Shown: one piece after another, positions 8,265 to 18,992 of the stretch
Layout of the letters: each line of letters begins with the position of its first letter
How positions within the stretch are numbered: position 1 is the first letter of the stretch
From: Hyphomicrobium sp.
GTDB lineage: Bacteria; Pseudomonadota; Alphaproteobacteria; Rhizobiales; Hyphomicrobiaceae
Assembly: GCF_019744875.1 (NCBI RefSeq)
Contig: NZ_JAIETU010000002.1
Coordinates: 868,001-932,000, forward strand
Reading direction: 5' to 3'
Length of the DNA: 64,000 nt
The notes under the pieces: model-generated
The model's input: the letters and a program-made list of their open reading frames with translations, nothing else
Database searches by the model: none
What the model was told of the DNA's origin: nothing
Made by a program: the position numbers and the translations under genes

Positions 8265-8418
8265 GTCGGTCTCCTGGAGGCTTCTTCATCGGCCGCGCGG
8301 ACATGTGTCGCGCAGGGTTATCTATCTGTTATTCAACGAAAAAACACGGAATGGTCTGGTCCGGGCGAAGATCGCCGCACGGAGCAGGCCTTCCGTTTCA
8401 TCGTCCTGAAAGCGCGGT

Positions 8419-8447
8419 GTTGTAGCTTGGTCATAATACTTCGTCAA
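8419..8447 (-). promoter_or_regulatory. Candidate sigma-70 promoter for the alpha operon
   Basis: On the minus strand, TTGACG (8447-8442) and TACAAC (8424-8419) are separated by exactly 17 bases, about 155 nt upstream of rpsM in the adk-rpsM gap. Confidence 0.5.
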
Positions 8448-8484
8448 CCTGCGCCTTGATCTTTGGTCATCTTTTCACCGCCCA

Positions 8485-9069
8485 TTACGGCGTTCCCAGC
8501 AGTTCATCGATCTTTGCTGCGACCGTCTCGATGGGGGCCATGCCGTCCAGCGTGCGAAGCTTGCCCTGGGCGAAATAGTAACCAACCAGGGGAGATGTCT
8601 CGCGGTAGTAGGCCATCAGGCGGGTCTTGAGGGCGTCCGCGTTGTCGTCTGCGCGGATCGTGCCACCGGCTGCCACCGTGTCGGCCGCCCGCTTTTCGAT
8701 GCGCGACAAAAGCGCGCTGTCGTCAACCCGGAGCTCGATGACGGCGTCGAGGATCGTGCCCTTCGAGTCGAGCAGCTCGTCGAGGGCCGCTGCCTGCTTC
8801 AGGGTGCGGGGGAAGCCATCGAGAATGAACCCGTTGGCGCAATCCGGCTCGGCGATGCGGTCGGAGATGATGCCGATCACGATTTCGTCCGATACGAGAC
8901 CGCCGCTCTTCATCACGGCTTCGGCCTTGCGGCCGATCTCGGTTCCGGCTTTGACGGCTGCGCGCAGCATGTCGCCGGTCGAGAGTTGTATCAGGCCGCG
9001 GCGTTTGGCCAGGCTTTCGGCCTGCGTGCCCTTACCTGCACCCGGTGGCCCCAGAAGAATGAGCTTCAT
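8485..9069 (-). CDS. adk: Adenylate kinase, short-LID type
   Basis: 194 residues. The P-loop [10 protein letters not shown] at residues 8-17, DGFPRT in the middle and the [11 protein letters not shown] region identify adenylate kinase, which converts AMP and ATP to two ADP. The LID is short ([15 protein letters not shown]) and has no zinc-binding Cys, as in many alphaproteobacteria, in contrast to the roughly 215-residue E. coli enzyme. The start overlaps the secY stop by 4 nt (ATGA), so the two genes are translationally coupled. Confidence 0.97.
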   Translation of the reverse strand: MKLILLGPPGAGKGTQAESLAKRRGLIQLSTGDMLRAAVKAGTEIGRKAEAVMKSGGLVSDEIVIGIISDRIAEPDCANGFILDGFPRTLKQAAALDELLDSKGTILDAVIELRVDDSALLSRIEKRAADTVAAGGTIRADDNADALKTRLMAYYRETSPLVGYYFAQGKLRTLDGMAPIETVAAKIDELLGTP

Positions 9070-10427
9070 CGTCTGCCTCGCGTCGTCGCGCCCCTGAGCT
9101 TCGCCTTCTTGATCAGGCCTTCGTACTGGTGGGCCAGCAGATGGCTCTGGATCTGGGCGACAGTGTCCATGGTGACACTGACAGCGATCAGCAGAGACGT
9201 GCCGCCGAAGTAGAACGGGATGCCCGCGTAAGCGGTGAGGATTTCCGGCATGACGCAGACGGCGGCCAGGTAGATCGCGCCGACGACCGTGATGCGGGTC
9301 AAGACGTAGTCGATGTACTCCGCCGTTTTCTCACCAGGACGAATGCCGGGCAGGAAGCCGCCATGCTTGCGCAGGTTGTCGGCGGTGTCCTTCGGATTGA
9401 AGACCACGGCGGTGTAGAAGAACGCGAAGAAGATGATCAGGGCGACATAGATCGCGATGTGGAGCGGCTGGCCGTTGCCGAGCGACGCCACGATCGTCTG
9501 CAGCCACTCGGGACCCCCGCCCTGTGCCGAGGAGAACTGCGCCGCGGTGATCGGCAGCAGCAGCAGCGACGACGCGAAGATCGGCGGAATGACGCCCGAC
9601 GAGTTGAGCTTGAGCGGCAGATGCGAGGCATCGCCCTGGAACATCCGGTTGCCGACCTGTCGTTTCGGATACTGGATCAACAGCCGCCGCTGGGCGCGTT
9701 CGATGAAGACGATTGCCGCGACGACGGCCAGCATCAGCACGAGGAGCGCGAGCAGCAGGAACGTCGAAAGTGCGCCCGTGCGGGCCATTTCGAACAGGTG
9801 GACCAGCGCCATCGGGAGGCCGGCGACGATGCCGGCGAAGATGATGAGCGAGATGCCGTTGCCGACGCCGCGCTGCGTGATCTGCTCACCCAGCCACATC
9901 AGGAACATGGTGCCGCCGACCAGCGTGATGACGGTGGTGGCGCGGAAGAACCAGCCAGGATCGGTTACGACGGACCCGGCCGCGGACCGCGAGCCCTCGA
10001 GGCCGATGGCGATGCCGTAGGCCTGGAACGCGGCGAGCACGAGCGTCAGGTAGCGCGTGTACTGGTTGATCTGCTTGCGGCCGGACTCGCCTTCCTTCTT
10101 CAAGGCCTCGAGCTTCTTATTCATCGAGGTCATGAGCTGGATGATGATCGACGCCGAGATGTACGGCATGATGTTCAGGGCGAAGATCGCCATACGCTCG
10201 ACGGCACCGCCGGCGAACACGTTGAACATGCCGAGAATGCCCGACGACTGCGAGCGGAACGCCTCGGAAAAGGCGGCCGCATCGATGCCCGGAATCGGAA
10301 TGAAGGTGCCGAAGCGGTAGACGATCAGCGCCGCCAGCGTGAACCAGATACGGTTCTTCAGATCCTGGGCCTTACTGAAGGCACCCAGATTGAGATTTGA
10401 GGCGAGCTGCTCGGCAGCGGATACCAT
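9066..10427 (-). CDS. secY: Preprotein translocase channel subunit SecY
   Basis: 453 residues with the ten membrane segments expected of SecY. The N-terminal region ([22 protein letters not shown]), the plug/TM2 region and the cytoplasmic loop with [13 protein letters not shown] are typical. It forms the inner-membrane Sec channel with SecE (encoded at 51.1 kb) and SecG. The gene lies between rplO and adk in the spc part of the cluster. It overlaps adk by 4 nt and is preceded by a 190-nt gap holding small direct repeats. Confidence 0.98.
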   Translation of the reverse strand: MVSAAEQLASNLNLGAFSKAQDLKNRIWFTLAALIVYRFGTFIPIPGIDAAAFSEAFRSQSSGILGMFNVFAGGAVERMAIFALNIMPYISASIIIQLMTSMNKKLEALKKEGESGRKQINQYTRYLTLVLAAFQAYGIAIGLEGSRSAAGSVVTDPGWFFRATTVITLVGGTMFLMWLGEQITQRGVGNGISLIIFAGIVAGLPMALVHLFEMARTGALSTFLLLALLVLMLAVVAAIVFIERAQRRLLIQYPKRQVGNRMFQGDASHLPLKLNSSGVIPPIFASSLLLLPITAAQFSSAQGGGPEWLQTIVASLGNGQPLHIAIYVALIIFFAFFYTAVVFNPKDTADNLRKHGGFLPGIRPGEKTAEYIDYVLTRITVVGAIYLAAVCVMPEILTAYAGIPFYFGGTSLLIAVSVTMDTVAQIQSHLLAHQYEGLIKKAKLRGATTRGRR

Positions 10428-10549
10428 GTCGTTCTCTCCCGGCCCGGTTGAGCCTTCCTACTTGGTGTCCGCCTGCCGTCGTGTCTATCCCCACTCCGAC
10501 GGAGCGCCACCAAGCAGTTCGATCTTCGCCCTCGCATCCCCTGATCCAG

Positions 10550-10604
10550 GGGCGTGCGCCACCTGATCCTGGGCGTGCGCCACCTTACTCTTGGGGCGTG
10601 CGCC
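10550..10604 (-). repeat. Direct repeats downstream of the rplO stop
   Basis: GGCGTGCGCC occurs at 10551, 10572 and 10595 (+ strand), with periods of 21 and 23. On the coding strand the units read AGGTGGCGCACGCCC. The unit next to rplO repeats the AAGAGTA sequence found around the rplO stop. Confidence 0.7.
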
Positions 10605-10615
10605 CTGTGCGAGAC

Positions 10616-11179
10616 CTACTCTTCCGACTTCGCGCCGGCTGCCTGCTTGCCGGAGCCAGCCTTCTTGGCGGCCGACTTCTTGGCCTTGGCCACGTCTGCC
10701 TCAAGAACCTTCTGCTCGATCACGCTGATCGAACCGCCGGCCTTCTCGATGGCAGCCTTGGCGGACGCCGTTGCGTGATTGACGGTGAGCGCAAGCTTGG
10801 CCTTGATTTCGCCCGAGCCCAGCAGACGCAGGCCGTCCTTGGGACGGCGCAGAATGCCGGCATCGACCAGAGCCGTCACGTCGACGGACTGGCCGGCCTT
10901 GAGCTTGCCCTCGTCGACGGCCTGCTGGAGGGCACCGACGTTGATCTCGTTCCAATCCTTGCGGTTCATGCTCTTGAAGCCGCGCTTCGGCAGACGCCGA
11001 TGGAGCGGCATCTGACCGCCTTCGAAGCCACCGATGGCGACGCCGGTGCGTGCCGTCTGGCCCTTGCCGCCGCGGCCACCGGTCTTGCCTACGCCGGAGC
11101 CGATGCCGCGTCCGATACGCACGCGAGTCTTGCGGGCGCCGGGATTGTCTTTGATGTCGTTGAGCCGCATGGGCCTCAA
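10616..11179 (-). CDS. rplO: 50S ribosomal protein L15
   Basis: 187 residues against a usual 145-160. The core ([22 protein letters not shown], then [19 protein letters not shown]) is standard for L15, a large-subunit protein next to the 23S core. The extra length is a Lys/Ala-rich tail from about residue 163 ([17 protein letters not shown]), a type of tail common in this class. It lies between rpmD and secY. Its stop codon neighbours a set of short direct repeats. Confidence 0.97.
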   Translation of the reverse strand: MRPMRLNDIKDNPGARKTRVRIGRGIGSGVGKTGGRGGKGQTARTGVAIGGFEGGQMPLHRRLPKRGFKSMNRKDWNEINVGALQQAVDEGKLKAGQSVDVTALVDAGILRRPKDGLRLLGSGEIKAKLALTVNHATASAKAAIEKAGGSISVIEQKVLEADVAKAKKSAAKKAGSGKQAAGAKSEE

Positions 11180-11241
11180 GCTCCTTGTTCGTCTTTCAGC
11201 AGAGACTGCGCTTCACCGGTCGTGGCGACCGGCAGCGCGCC

Positions 11242-11442
11242 TCAGGCCTTGCCCTTCTCGTCGACGACGCGGACGAGATGGGGAATCTTGTTGATCATGC
11301 CGCGAACGTCCGGCGTGTCCTCAAGAACGCGGCGGCGATGCAGCTTGTTGAGACCAAGGCCCTTGAGGGTCTGGGTCTGGATCTCGGGCCGGCGGTTCGC
11401 GCTTGCGTACTGCTCGACCGTGATCGTCTTCTTGGCTGCCAT
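11242..11442 (-). CDS. rpmD: 50S ribosomal protein L30
   Basis: 66 residues. The N-terminal strand [15 protein letters not shown] and the [24 protein letters not shown] segment are the L30 signature. L30 is a small protein of the large subunit, present in most proteobacteria. The 72-nt gap from rpsE and the 62-nt gap to rplO are normal for this operon. Confidence 0.97.
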   Translation of the reverse strand: MAAKKTITVEQYASANRRPEIQTQTLKGLGLNKLHRRRVLEDTPDVRGMINKIPHLVRVVDEKGKA

Positions 11443-11513
11443 GGTTTCGTACCCTTTTCGTATCTTTCGCCGCGTTTCCTTGCCGGCCGTGCCCCATCAG
11501 GGCACGCCCGTCA

Positions 11514-12086
11514 TCAGGCTTCCGCGCCGACCTCCGTGCCGGAGCCATCGCGCCGGCGGGCGACGATCTCGGACACCTTCTTGTTGCGGCGAGCGGCGAC
11601 GGAGCGCGGGTTTTCCTGCTCCTTCAGCGCATCGAACGTCGCGCGAACGACGTTGTAGGGGTTTGTCGAGCCCAAGGACTTGGCCACGACGTCATGGACG
11701 CCGAGCATCTCGAACACGGCGCGCATGGCGCCGCCGGCGATGATGCCCGTACCGGCCGGAGCCGAGCGCAGCACGACCTTGCCCGATCCGTGACGGCCTT
11801 CGCTGTCGTGATGCAGGGTGCGGGCGTCGCGCAGCGGCACGCGCACAAGATTGCGGCGAGCAGCTTCGGTTGCCTTGCGGATCGCTTCCGGAACCTCACG
11901 GGCCTTGCCGTGGCCGAAGCCAACGCGGCCCTTGAGATCGCCGACCACGACGAGTGCCGCAAAGCCGAAGCGCTTACCGCCCTTCACGACCTTGGCGACG
12001 CGGTTGATGTGGACGAGCTTGTCCGAAAACTCGCTCTCCTCGCGCTCGCGCTCCCGGCCCCGGTCTCTGGATGATGGACGTGCCAC
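11514..12086 (-). CDS. rpsE: 30S ribosomal protein S5
   Basis: 190 residues. The double-stranded-RNA-binding region ([23 protein letters not shown]) and the [30 protein letters not shown] segment are diagnostic. A short acidic/basic N-terminal extension ([16 protein letters not shown]) is typical of alphaproteobacteria. S5 contributes to decoding accuracy near the mRNA entry. It is located between rplR and rpmD. Confidence 0.98.
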   Translation of the reverse strand: MARPSSRDRGREREREESEFSDKLVHINRVAKVVKGGKRFGFAALVVVGDLKGRVGFGHGKAREVPEAIRKATEAARRNLVRVPLRDARTLHHDSEGRHGSGKVVLRSAPAGTGIIAGGAMRAVFEMLGVHDVVAKSLGSTNPYNVVRATFDALKEQENPRSVAARRNKKVSEIVARRRDGSGTEVGAEA

Positions 12087-12103
12087 TGGTCAAATTCCTC
12101 TTA

Positions 12104-12466
12104 TCAGAAGCTCAGGCCGCCCTCGCGGGCCGCATCGGCAAGCGCTTTCACGCGCCCGTGGTAGATGTAACCGCCGCGATCGAACACGACATCCTTGACG
12201 CCAGCCTTGACGGCGCGCTCGGCTACGAGCTTGCCAATGGCGGCGGCGGCAGCCTTGTCGGCGCCGGTCTTCAAGGAAGCCTTCAGATCCTTCTCGAGGC
12301 TCGAAGCCGAGGCAATCGTCTTGCCGTCGGCGTCGTCGATGATCTGAGCGTAAATGTGCTTCGACGAGCGGTGGATTGAAAGACGCGGACGACCCGCGGC
12401 GCGGGCCTTCAACGTCCGGCGAACGCGTGCGCGGCGCCTTTCGAACTGGGTGTTTGCGTTGGCCAT
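12104..12466 (-). CDS. rplR: 50S ribosomal protein L18
   Basis: 120 residues, standard length. [19 protein letters not shown] and [14 protein letters not shown], with the ending [19 protein letters not shown], identify L18, which binds 5S rRNA with L5. It is 17 nt from rpsE and 10 nt from rplF, as usual in the spc operon. Confidence 0.98.
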   Translation of the reverse strand: MANANTQFERRRARVRRTLKARAAGRPRLSIHRSSKHIYAQIIDDADGKTIASASSLEKDLKASLKTGADKAAAAAIGKLVAERAVKAGVKDVVFDRGGYIYHGRVKALADAAREGGLSF

Positions 12467-12476
12467 GGCCTCGGTC

Positions 12477-13019
12477 CTACTTCTTCTTGCCTTCCTTGCG
12501 GAAGACGTGCTCGCCCTTGAAGCGCACGCCCTTGCCCTGGTAGGGCTCCGGCTTGCGCGAGGCGCGGATATCGGCGGCGACCTGGCCGACGAGCTGCTTG
12601 TCGATGCCGGAGACCGTCACGACCTCCTGCTTGGCGCCGCCAACCTTGACTTCCACGCCGGCCGGGATCTGGTGGACGACGTCGTGGCTGAAGCCGATCG
12701 ACAGCGTCAGCACGTCCTTGCCCTTCAGCGCGGCCTTGAAGCCGACGCCGTGGATCTCGAGGGTGTGGGTATAGCCTTCGGATACGCCCGTGATCAGGTT
12801 CTGCACCATGGAGCGCGACATGCCCCACATGGAGCGTGCCTGCTTGGTGTCCTCGGCGAGCGTGATCTCGATGCCGTCGGCGGTCTTCTCGACCTTCAAT
12901 ACCTCAGGCAGCGTGAAGGAGAGCTCGCCCTTGGCTCCCTTCATTTTGACCGTCTGGCCGTCAACCGTCGCGGTAACTGCGGCGGGTACGGGAACCGGCT
13001 TTTTTCCGATGCGTGACAT
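12477..13019 (-). CDS. rplF: 50S ribosomal protein L6
   Basis: 180 residues when started at [12 protein letters not shown] (13019), the standard L6 N-terminus; an in-frame ATG five codons upstream is unlikely to be used. The C-terminal [25 protein letters not shown] is the conserved RNA-binding end. L6 sits near the sarcin-ricin loop and factor-binding site. The gene is between rpsH and rplR. Confidence 0.97.
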   Translation of the reverse strand: MSRIGKKPVPVPAAVTATVDGQTVKMKGAKGELSFTLPEVLKVEKTADGIEITLAEDTKQARSMWGMSRSMVQNLITGVSEGYTHTLEIHGVGFKAALKGKDVLTLSIGFSHDVVHQIPAGVEVKVGGAKQEVVTVSGIDKQLVGQVAADIRASRKPEPYQGKGVRFKGEHVFRKEGKKK

Positions 13020-13061
13020 GGTCGCTTTCCTCAAGCTCCCGGCCGGGGCCGGGGCTCTTCG

Positions 13062-13460
13062 TTAGAATACGTTGCAGATGATCTCGCCGCCGACATTCTC
13101 CTCCTTGGCGCGCGAATCCGACATCACGCCCTTCGGCGTGGACAGGATGGCGACGCCGAGGCCATTGGCGACGGTGCGGAGATCACGAACCGGCGAATAA
13201 ACGCGCCGGCCGGGGGTCGACACGCGGCTGATCTCCTTGATCGCCGGCTGACCGTTGAAATACTTGAGCTCGATCTCGAACTCGGGGTGCTCACCCTTCT
13301 GCTCCACGCGCGTGTAGCCGCGGATGTAGCCTTCCTCGGCGAGAACGTCGAGAACGCGGGCCCGCATGTTCGACGCAGGCGTCGAAACCTTCGGGCGGCG
13401 ACGCATCTGCGCGTTGCGGATGCGCGTCAGCATATCGCCGATAGGATCATTCACTGCCAT
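13062..13460 (-). CDS. rpsH: 30S ribosomal protein S8
   Basis: 132 residues. [20 protein letters not shown] at the start and the C-terminal half with [23 protein letters not shown] are characteristic. S8 organises the central domain of 16S rRNA, and in E. coli it represses the spc operon by binding its mRNA near rplE. I did not identify such a site here by eye. Confidence 0.98.
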   Translation of the reverse strand: MAVNDPIGDMLTRIRNAQMRRRPKVSTPASNMRARVLDVLAEEGYIRGYTRVEQKGEHPEFEIELKYFNGQPAIKEISRVSTPGRRVYSPVRDLRTVANGLGVAILSTPKGVMSDSRAKEENVGGEIICNVF

Positions 13461-13475
13461 GTGCTCAGCCCTCTC

Positions 13476-13781
13476 TTACCAGCTCGACTTGACCATGCCG
13501 GGGATAAGCCCCTGCGAGGCCAGCTCCCGGAGCTGGTTGCGGCACATCTTGAGCTTGCGATAGTTGCCACGGGCGCGGCCCGTGATCTCGCAGCGGTTGC
13601 GAATACGAACGGCCGAGCCGTTGCGCGGCATTTCGGCGAGCTTCAGACGCGCTGCAAAGCGCTCCTCGGCGGGACGCTTCAGGTCGTCCGCGATCGCCTT
13701 CAAGCGCTTGCGCTTGGCGGCGTGCTGCGCGGTCAACTTCCGGCGCCGGTTGTTCTTCTCGATAGAGCTCGTCTTAGCCAT
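13476..13781 (-). CDS. rpsN: 30S ribosomal protein S14
   Basis: 101 residues, the long zinc-free form. The C-terminal part ([40 protein letters not shown]) lacks the paired CxxC motifs of the short zinc type. It is located between rplE and rpsH, 15 nt from rpsH. Confidence 0.98.
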   Translation of the reverse strand: MAKTSSIEKNNRRRKLTAQHAAKRKRLKAIADDLKRPAEERFAARLKLAEMPRNGSAVRIRNRCEITGRARGNYRKLKMCRNQLRELASQGLIPGMVKSSW

Positions 13782-13835
13782 TCATTGTCCTCCAAAGGCC
13801 TTTCGGGATTTCACGTCGCGCGTGCCCGAGGTCCT

Positions 13836-14510
13836 CTAGCTGCGGAAAGGGAAGTTGAAACCACGAAGCAGCTCGCGCGCCTCGTCGTCGGTCTTGGCCG
13901 AAGTGCAAACGATGACGTCGAGGCCCAACACCTGGTCGACCTTGTCGTAATCGATTTCCGGGAACACGATGTGCTCCTTGAGACCGCAGGCGAAGTTGCC
14001 ACGGCCGTCGAAGCTCTTGCCGTTGAGGCCGCGGAAGTCCTTCACGCGCGGAAGCGCGATGGTGACGAACCGGTCCAGGAACTCGTACATCCGGTCGCCG
14101 CGAAGCGTGACCTTGCAGCCGAGCGTCATGCCTTCGCGCACCTTGAAGGTGGCGATCGACTTGGTCGACTTGGTCATCAGCGGCTTCTGGCCGGCGATCA
14201 TCGCGAGATCGGCGGCTGCGCTGTCGACCTTCTTACGGTCGGACGTCGCTTCGCCCACGCCCATGTTGAGCACGATCTTCTCGATGCGCGGAATCTGCAT
14301 CGGGTTCGCGTAGGCGAACTTTTCCTTCAGCGCGTCGCGGACGACCTTCTCGTAGTGCGTCTTGAGGCGCGGCTTGTAGTCGGCAGGACGCGGCTTCCAC
14401 TCGCGCGGAGCGGCATCCGCCTTCGGCTGCTTGGAGCCGCGGGCTTCCTTACCGGCCTTTGCACCGGCGCCGGCCGGCTTAGCCTTCTGGGGTTTGTCTT
14501 TCTCGGCCAT
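13836..14510 (-). CDS. rplE: 50S ribosomal protein L5 with a long N-terminal extension
   Basis: 224 residues; typical L5 has 179-187. The conserved body begins around residue 45 ([20 protein letters not shown]) and continues through [13 protein letters not shown] to the end FNFPFRS. The first 40 or so residues are Lys/Ala/Gly/Pro rich ([20 protein letters not shown]). The ATG at 14510 follows the rplX stop by 3 nt, and no better internal start with a ribosome-binding site was noticed. L5 binds 5S rRNA and contacts the small-subunit head, so an extension there would reach towards the P-site tRNA or subunit bridge. Confidence 0.96.
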   Translation of the reverse strand: MAEKDKPQKAKPAGAGAKAGKEARGSKQPKADAAPREWKPRPADYKPRLKTHYEKVVRDALKEKFAYANPMQIPRIEKIVLNMGVGEATSDRKKVDSAAADLAMIAGQKPLMTKSTKSIATFKVREGMTLGCKVTLRGDRMYEFLDRFVTIALPRVKDFRGLNGKSFDGRGNFACGLKEHIVFPEIDYDKVDQVLGLDVIVCTSAKTDDEARELLRGFNFPFRS

Positions 14511-14513
14511 GGC

Positions 14514-14840
14514 TTAGTTCTTCTCCGGAATGACTTCGCCCGAGCGCTTGGCGAAACGGACCTTCTTGCCGTCTTCCAGGATGCGGAAACCGATACGGGT
14601 CGGCTTGCCGTCCTTGGGATCCTCGATGGCAAGGTTCGAAATCTGGATCGCGGCCTCTTTCGAGATGATGCCGCCTTCTTCCTTGGCCGTCTGGCGCTGA
14701 TGCTTGCGCACGACGTTGATGCCACGGACGAGCGCGCGGTTCTCCTTCGGGCGAACCTCGATGACTTCGCCGCGCTTGCCCTTGTCGCGCCCGGTCAGGA
14801 CGACGACGCTGTCACCCTTCTTGATCTTGAGCGACGCCAT
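14514..14840 (-). CDS. rplX: 50S ribosomal protein L24
   Basis: 108 residues. The N-terminal KOW motif ([23 protein letters not shown]) is intact. L24 is an assembly-initiating protein of the large subunit. Its ATG overlaps the rplN stop by one base (TAATG), so translation is probably coupled. Confidence 0.98.
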   Translation of the reverse strand: MASLKIKKGDSVVVLTGRDKGKRGEVIEVRPKENRALVRGINVVRKHQRQTAKEEGGIISKEAAIQISNLAIEDPKDGKPTRIGFRILEDGKKVRFAKRSGEVIPEKN

Positions 14841-15208
14841 TACAGCACCTCCGGAGCGAGAGAGACGATCTTCATGTGGTTCTTGGCGCGAAGTTCGCGC
14901 GTCACCGGTCCGAAAATACGCGTGCCGACCGGTTCGCCCTGTGCATTGATCAGCACGGCGGCGTTGCGGTCAAAGCGGATCAGCGAGCCGTCCGGGCGGC
15001 GAACGCCCTTGGCGACGCGCACGATCACGGCCTTCATGACCTGGCCCTTCTTAACGCGCCCCTTCGGAATCGCCTCCTTCACCGACACGACAATCGTGTC
15101 GCCGATGGTGGCGTACTTGCGCTTCGATCCACCCAGCACCTTGATGCACTGGACGCGACGCGCTCCCGAATTATCGGCGACGTCGAGATTTGTCTCCATC
15201 TGGATCAT
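14840..15208 (-). CDS. rplN: 50S ribosomal protein L14
   Basis: 122 residues, the invariant length. [21 protein letters not shown] at the N-terminus and the [22 protein letters not shown] segment identify L14, which forms an intersubunit bridge. It shares one base with rplX downstream. Confidence 0.98.
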   Translation of the reverse strand: MIQMETNLDVADNSGARRVQCIKVLGGSKRKYATIGDTIVVSVKEAIPKGRVKKGQVMKAVIVRVAKGVRRPDGSLIRFDRNAAVLINAQGEPVGTRIFGPVTRELRAKNHMKIVSLAPEVL

Positions 15209-15303
15209 CGCACCGTCTCTCTTCCTGCCGCGAAGCCCGCGGCGTCAAAATCTGTTTCGTCATCCGGCCGCCGCTTCAAGCGAAGGGCTGCCATCTATTC
15301 CGT

Positions 15304-15537
15304 TCACGCTCTCTCGAGCGCGACCCAACGCTTCAGCTTCGAAATCGGAGCGCTCTCCTGGATCTCGACGCGATCGCCGGCCTTGAACACGTTCTTCTCG
15401 TCGTGGGCGTGGTACTTCTTGGTACGACGCACCGTCTTCTTCAGAAGCGGATGCGTGTAACGGCGCTCCACCTCGACGACAATGGTCTTGTCGTTCTTGT
15501 TCGAAACAACCACACCCTGCAGGACGCGCTTCGGCAT
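15304..15537 (-). CDS. rpsQ: 30S ribosomal protein S17
   Basis: 77 residues. [21 protein letters not shown] with [22 protein letters not shown] is the S17 OB-fold signature. It binds 16S rRNA helix 11. A 95-nt gap separates it from rplN downstream; nothing notable was seen in that gap. Confidence 0.97.
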   Translation of the reverse strand: MPKRVLQGVVVSNKNDKTIVVEVERRYTHPLLKKTVRRTKKYHAHDEKNVFKAGDRVEIQESAPISKLKRWVALERA

Positions 15538-15549
15538 CGTTCTATCTCC

Positions 15550-15780
15550 TTACGCGCCAGACTTGGATTTCGCAGCGGCCGCCGACGAGGATCCGCCCCG
15601 CTTCTGGCCAGCAAGCGTCAGAACCCGCGCGATGTCGCGACGGACCTGGCGCACGCGCGAGGTATTCTCAAGCTGGCCCGAAGCCTTCTGAAAGCGCAGG
15701 TTGAACTGCTCCTTCTTGAGCCTTGCCAACTGATCGTCGAGTTGATCGAGCGTCATGCTCTTCAAATCACCCGATTTCAT
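15550..15780 (-). CDS. rpmC: 50S ribosomal protein L29
   Basis: 76 residues. The helical hairpin ([43 protein letters not shown]) is standard, with a short Ser/Ala/Lys tail. L29 lies by the peptide exit tunnel and helps dock trigger factor and SRP. Confidence 0.97.
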   Translation of the reverse strand: MKSGDLKSMTLDQLDDQLARLKKEQFNLRFQKASGQLENTSRVRQVRRDIARVLTLAGQKRGGSSSAAAAKSKSGA

Positions 15781-15818
15781 CGTCGTATTCCTTCCTTAGA
15801 TCGTGCGCCGTTTCGGCG

Positions 15819-16229
15819 TTAGCCGACGCGCGTCACGATGCGAGTCTTGATCCCGAGCTTGGCGGCGCCGAGCAGAAGCGCTTCACGCGCGATCTGATCC
15901 GAAACGCCGTCCAGCTCGAACATGATGCGGCCCGGCTTGACGCGCGAGACCCACAGCTCAATGCCGCCCTTGCCCGAGCCCATGCGGACTTCGGCGGGCT
16001 TCTTGGTGACGGGCACATCCGGGAAGATGCGAATCCAGACGCGGCCGGCACGCTTCATGTGACGCGTGATGGCGCGACGTGCGGCTTCGATCTGGCGTGC
16101 AGTGACGCGCTCGGGCTCGACGGCCTTGAGGCCGTGAGAGCCGAAGTTCAAGCTCGTACCGCCCTTCGCGACGCCGTGGATGCGGCCCTTGAACTGCTTG
16201 CGGAACTTGGTCTTTTTCGGTGACAGCAT
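15819..16229 (-). CDS. rplP: 50S ribosomal protein L16
   Basis: 136 residues, the standard length. [16 protein letters not shown], the [21 protein letters not shown] segment and the [16 protein letters not shown] loop identify L16, which contacts the A-site tRNA. It lies between rpsC and rpmC. Confidence 0.98.
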   Translation of the reverse strand: MLSPKKTKFRKQFKGRIHGVAKGGTSLNFGSHGLKAVEPERVTARQIEAARRAITRHMKRAGRVWIRIFPDVPVTKKPAEVRMGSGKGGIELWVSRVKPGRIMFELDGVSDQIAREALLLGAAKLGIKTRIVTRVG

Positions 16230-16251
16230 GGTCCTGGTCCTTCAAGCCTTA

Positions 16252-17055
16252 TCAGGCCTGCTCCTGTCCTTCTTTGGCGGCATCGGCGCCACCACGCGGG
16301 CCACCACGGTCGCCGCGGGGTCCGCGACGCTCGCGGCGCTCGCCGCCGCCATCCTCACGGCGGGGACGGCCGCCGGTGCCGTCGCCGGCTCCTTCGGTCG
16401 CACGGCGCTCAGAGGCCATCGGGTCGTGCTCCATGAGCTCGCCCTTGAAGATCCAAACCTTGATGCCGATCACGCCATAGGCGGTCTGGGCAACGCCGTA
16501 GCCGAAATCGATGTCGGCGCGGAGGGTGTGCAGCGGCACGCGGCCTTCGCGGTACCACTCCGTGCGAGCGATTTCAGCGCCGCCGAGACGGCCGGCAACG
16601 TTGATACGGATGCCGACAGCGCCGGCGCGCAGCGCGGTCTGCACCGCGCGCTTCATGGCGCGGCGGAACGCAACGCGGCGCTCGAGCTGCTGGGCGATGT
16701 TCTCGGCCACCAGGGTGGCGTCGATGTCGGGCTTGCGCACCTCGAGGAGGTTCAGGTGAACTTCCGAGGACGTGTAGCGCGAAAGCTCGCCGCGCAGTTT
16801 GTCGATATCGGCGCCCTTCTTGCCGATCAGAACGCCGGGGCGAGCCGTGTGAACGGTCACGCGGCACTTCTTGTGCGGGCGTTCGATGACGACCTTGGAG
16901 ATGCCGGCGGTGCGCTGCATCTTCATGATGTGCGCGCGGATGGCGCGATCTTCATGAAGCAGCTTGCCGTACTCGCTGCGACGCGCGAACCAGCGGCTGT
17001 CCCAGGTGCGGTTGATGCCGAGCCGAAGGCCGACGGGATTGACTTTGTGACCCAT
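16252..17055 (-). CDS. rpsC: 30S ribosomal protein S3 with an Arg/Gly-rich tail
   Basis: 267 residues against about 233 in E. coli. The start [16 protein letters not shown] and the KH domain region ([19 protein letters not shown]) are standard. S3 sits at the mRNA entry and has helicase activity there. The extra C-terminal stretch from about residue 225 is rich in Arg, Gly, Asp and Glu ([18 protein letters not shown]), a tail seen in many Rhizobiales. The start overlaps the rplV stop by one base. Confidence 0.97.
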   Translation of the reverse strand: MGHKVNPVGLRLGINRTWDSRWFARRSEYGKLLHEDRAIRAHIMKMQRTAGISKVVIERPHKKCRVTVHTARPGVLIGKKGADIDKLRGELSRYTSSEVHLNLLEVRKPDIDATLVAENIAQQLERRVAFRRAMKRAVQTALRAGAVGIRINVAGRLGGAEIARTEWYREGRVPLHTLRADIDFGYGVAQTAYGVIGIKVWIFKGELMEHDPMASERRATEGAGDGTGGRPRREDGGGERRERRGPRGDRGGPRGGADAAKEGQEQA

Positions 17056-17528
17056 TACTCGGCCTCCTTCTCAGCCGCAGCAGACTTCTTGCTCGCCTTG
17101 GCAGCCGGAGCGGCCTTCTTGGCGGCGCCCTTGGCGGCCTTCGGCTTCTCAGCTTCGGCTTCCGTCTCGCGCACCACGACGGTGATCTGCGAGAACGGCT
17201 TCATGATCGAGAAGCCGCGACCACGGCCGCGGGCCGCGAAGCGCTTCATGACGAGGTTCTTGCCGACGTAAGCCTCGGAGACGATCAAGGCGTTGACGTC
17301 GAGCTGATGGTTGTTCTCGGCGTTGGCAACGGCGCTCATCACGCACTTGCGCACGTCCTGAGCGATCCGCTTCCTCGAGAATTCGAGGTCGGCGAGCGCC
17401 TGGTCGACCTTCTTGCCACGGATCAGGCCCGCGACGAGGTTCAGCTTCTGCGGCGAGACACGAAGGTTCTTCGTGATCGCGCGTGCCTCTTTGTCGGAGA
17501 GGCTCCGTTCCCGGCTCGGCTTGCCCAT
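17055..17528 (-). CDS. rplV: 50S ribosomal protein L22 with a Lys/Ala-rich tail
   Basis: 157 residues; the core is about 125. The body ([23 protein letters not shown], then [24 protein letters not shown]) includes the hairpin that lines the exit tunnel. The tail from about residue 128 is Lys/Ala/Glu rich. One-base overlaps at both ends (with rpsS and rpsC) suggest tight translational coupling. Confidence 0.97.
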   Translation of the reverse strand: MGKPSRERSLSDKEARAITKNLRVSPQKLNLVAGLIRGKKVDQALADLEFSRKRIAQDVRKCVMSAVANAENNHQLDVNALIVSEAYVGKNLVMKRFAARGRGRGFSIMKPFSQITVVVRETEAEAEKPKAAKGAAKKAAPAAKASKKSAAAEKEAE

Positions 17529-17809
17529 TATTTCCTCGTCGTTGCTTTCTTGTCGCCGCCGTGGCCATGGAAGGCGCGCGTCGGCGAGAACTCGCCAAGC
17601 TTGTGGCCGATCATGTCCTCGGTGACGTTCACCGGAACGTGCTTCTGGCCGTTGTAGACACCGAACGTCAGGCCAACGAACTGGGGCAGAATCGTCGAGC
17701 GACGGCTCCAGGTCTTGATGACCTCATTGCGCCCCGACGAACGTACCTTCTCAGCCTTCTTGAGAATGTAGCCGTCGATGAAGGGGCCCTTCCAAACTGC
17801 GCGTGTCAC
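17528..17809 (-). CDS. rpsS: 30S ribosomal protein S19
   Basis: 93 residues. [19 protein letters not shown] and [24 protein letters not shown], with [16 protein letters not shown] at the end, identify S19, the head protein paired with S13. It lies between rplB and rplV. Confidence 0.98.
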   Translation of the reverse strand: MTRAVWKGPFIDGYILKKAEKVRSSGRNEVIKTWSRRSTILPQFVGLTFGVYNGQKHVPVNVTEDMIGHKLGEFSPTRAFHGHGGDKKATTRK

Positions 17810-17858
17810 TCTTTCGTCTCCTCAATCGTCTTGCTCGTGGTTCAAGTAGCCCTATCGA

Positions 17859-18680
17859 CTACTTGCTCTTCGAGCGGCTCCTGACGATGAACTTGTCGGT
17901 CTGCTTGTTCTTGCGGGTCTTGAAGCCCTTCGTCGGCTTGCCCCACGGCGTCGCCCAATGCTTGCCGCCCTTGGTGCGGCCGCCGTTGGGATGGTCGATC
18001 GGGTTCATGGCGATCGAGCGCACGGTCGGACGGTTGCCCTTCCAGCGCTGACGGCCGGCCTTGCCGATCACTTCGTTGCTGTGATCCGGGTTCGAGACGG
18101 CGCCAACGGAGGCCATGCACTCGGCGCGGACCTTGCGGGTCTCGCCGGAGCTGAGCTTGAGAACGGCCCAGCCCGAGTCGCGGCCGACGAGCTGCACGAA
18201 GGCACCGGCCGAGCGAGCGATCTGCCCGCCGTAACCAGGCTTCAGCTCGACGTTGTGCACGATCGTGCCGATCGGCATGCCGGCGAGCGGCATGGCGTTG
18301 CCGGGCTTGACGTCGACCTTGGCGCCCGAGACCACCTGATCGCCGACAGCGAGACGCTGCGGGGCCAGGATGTAGGACAGGTGGCCGTCCGCATACTTGA
18401 TCAGCGCGATGAACGCGGTGCGGTTCGGATCGTACTCGAGCCGTTCCACGGTCGCGACGACGTCGTGCTTGCGACGGCGGAAATCGACCAGACGGTACGA
18501 CTGCTTGTGGCCGCCGCCGATGTGGCGCGTGGTGATCCGACCGTCGCTGTTGCGGCCGCCAGTCTTGCGCTTGCCCTCGGTCAGCATCTTGACCGGTGCG
18601 CCCTTGAACAGGTGCGAGCGGTCAACCTGCACCAAGTGGCGCATGCCCGGAGATGTCGGACGGAATGTCTTCAAAGCCAT
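17859..18680 (-). CDS. rplB: 50S ribosomal protein L2
   Basis: 273 residues. [21 protein letters not shown], the [20 protein letters not shown] segment and the [23 protein letters not shown] region are highly conserved. L2 is needed for subunit association and peptidyl transferase activity; the His in the HPNGGR region is the residue usually discussed. Standard S10-operon position. Confidence 0.98.
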   Translation of the reverse strand: MALKTFRPTSPGMRHLVQVDRSHLFKGAPVKMLTEGKRKTGGRNSDGRITTRHIGGGHKQSYRLVDFRRRKHDVVATVERLEYDPNRTAFIALIKYADGHLSYILAPQRLAVGDQVVSGAKVDVKPGNAMPLAGMPIGTIVHNVELKPGYGGQIARSAGAFVQLVGRDSGWAVLKLSSGETRKVRAECMASVGAVSNPDHSNEVIGKAGRQRWKGNRPTVRSIAMNPIDHPNGGRTKGGKHWATPWGKPTKGFKTRKNKQTDKFIVRSRSKSK

Positions 18681-18695
18681 GGCGGCGGGTCTCCC

Positions 18696-18992
18696 TTAAA
18701 GGCCGGTCGTAACGTCGATCGAGTGGCCTTCCTCGAGCGTCACGATGGCCTTCTTTACGTCACTGAGCTGGGCGCGGATGCCGCGGAACGTGCGGCGCTT
18801 GCCTTTGCGGACCAGCGTGTTCACAGCCTTGACCTTCACGTTGAAGAGGATCTCGACCGCAGATTTGATGTCGGTTTTGTTGGCGCCAGACGCGACCTTG
18901 AAGATCACCTGGTTGGCTTCCGAAACCTGCGTCGCCTTCTCGGTAATCACCGGAGAGAGGATGACGTCGTAGGCTTTGAGCTTGTTCATCAC
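18696..18992 (-). CDS. rplW: 50S ribosomal protein L23
   Basis: 98 residues. [19 protein letters not shown] and [22 protein letters not shown] identify L23, the docking site for trigger factor and SRP at the tunnel exit. Two adjacent ATG codons at the start (18992 and 18989) overlap the rplD stop. Confidence 0.97.
   Translation of the reverse strand: MMNKLKAYDVILSPVITEKATQVSEANQVIFKVASGANKTDIKSAVEILFNVKVKAVNTLVRKGKRRTFRGIRAQLSDVKKAIVTLEEGHSIDVTTGL

Noticed and set aside
16252-16390. Frameshift or fusion at the S3 C-terminus
   Set aside because: The Arg/Gly-rich tail is in frame and such tails are usual in this class.
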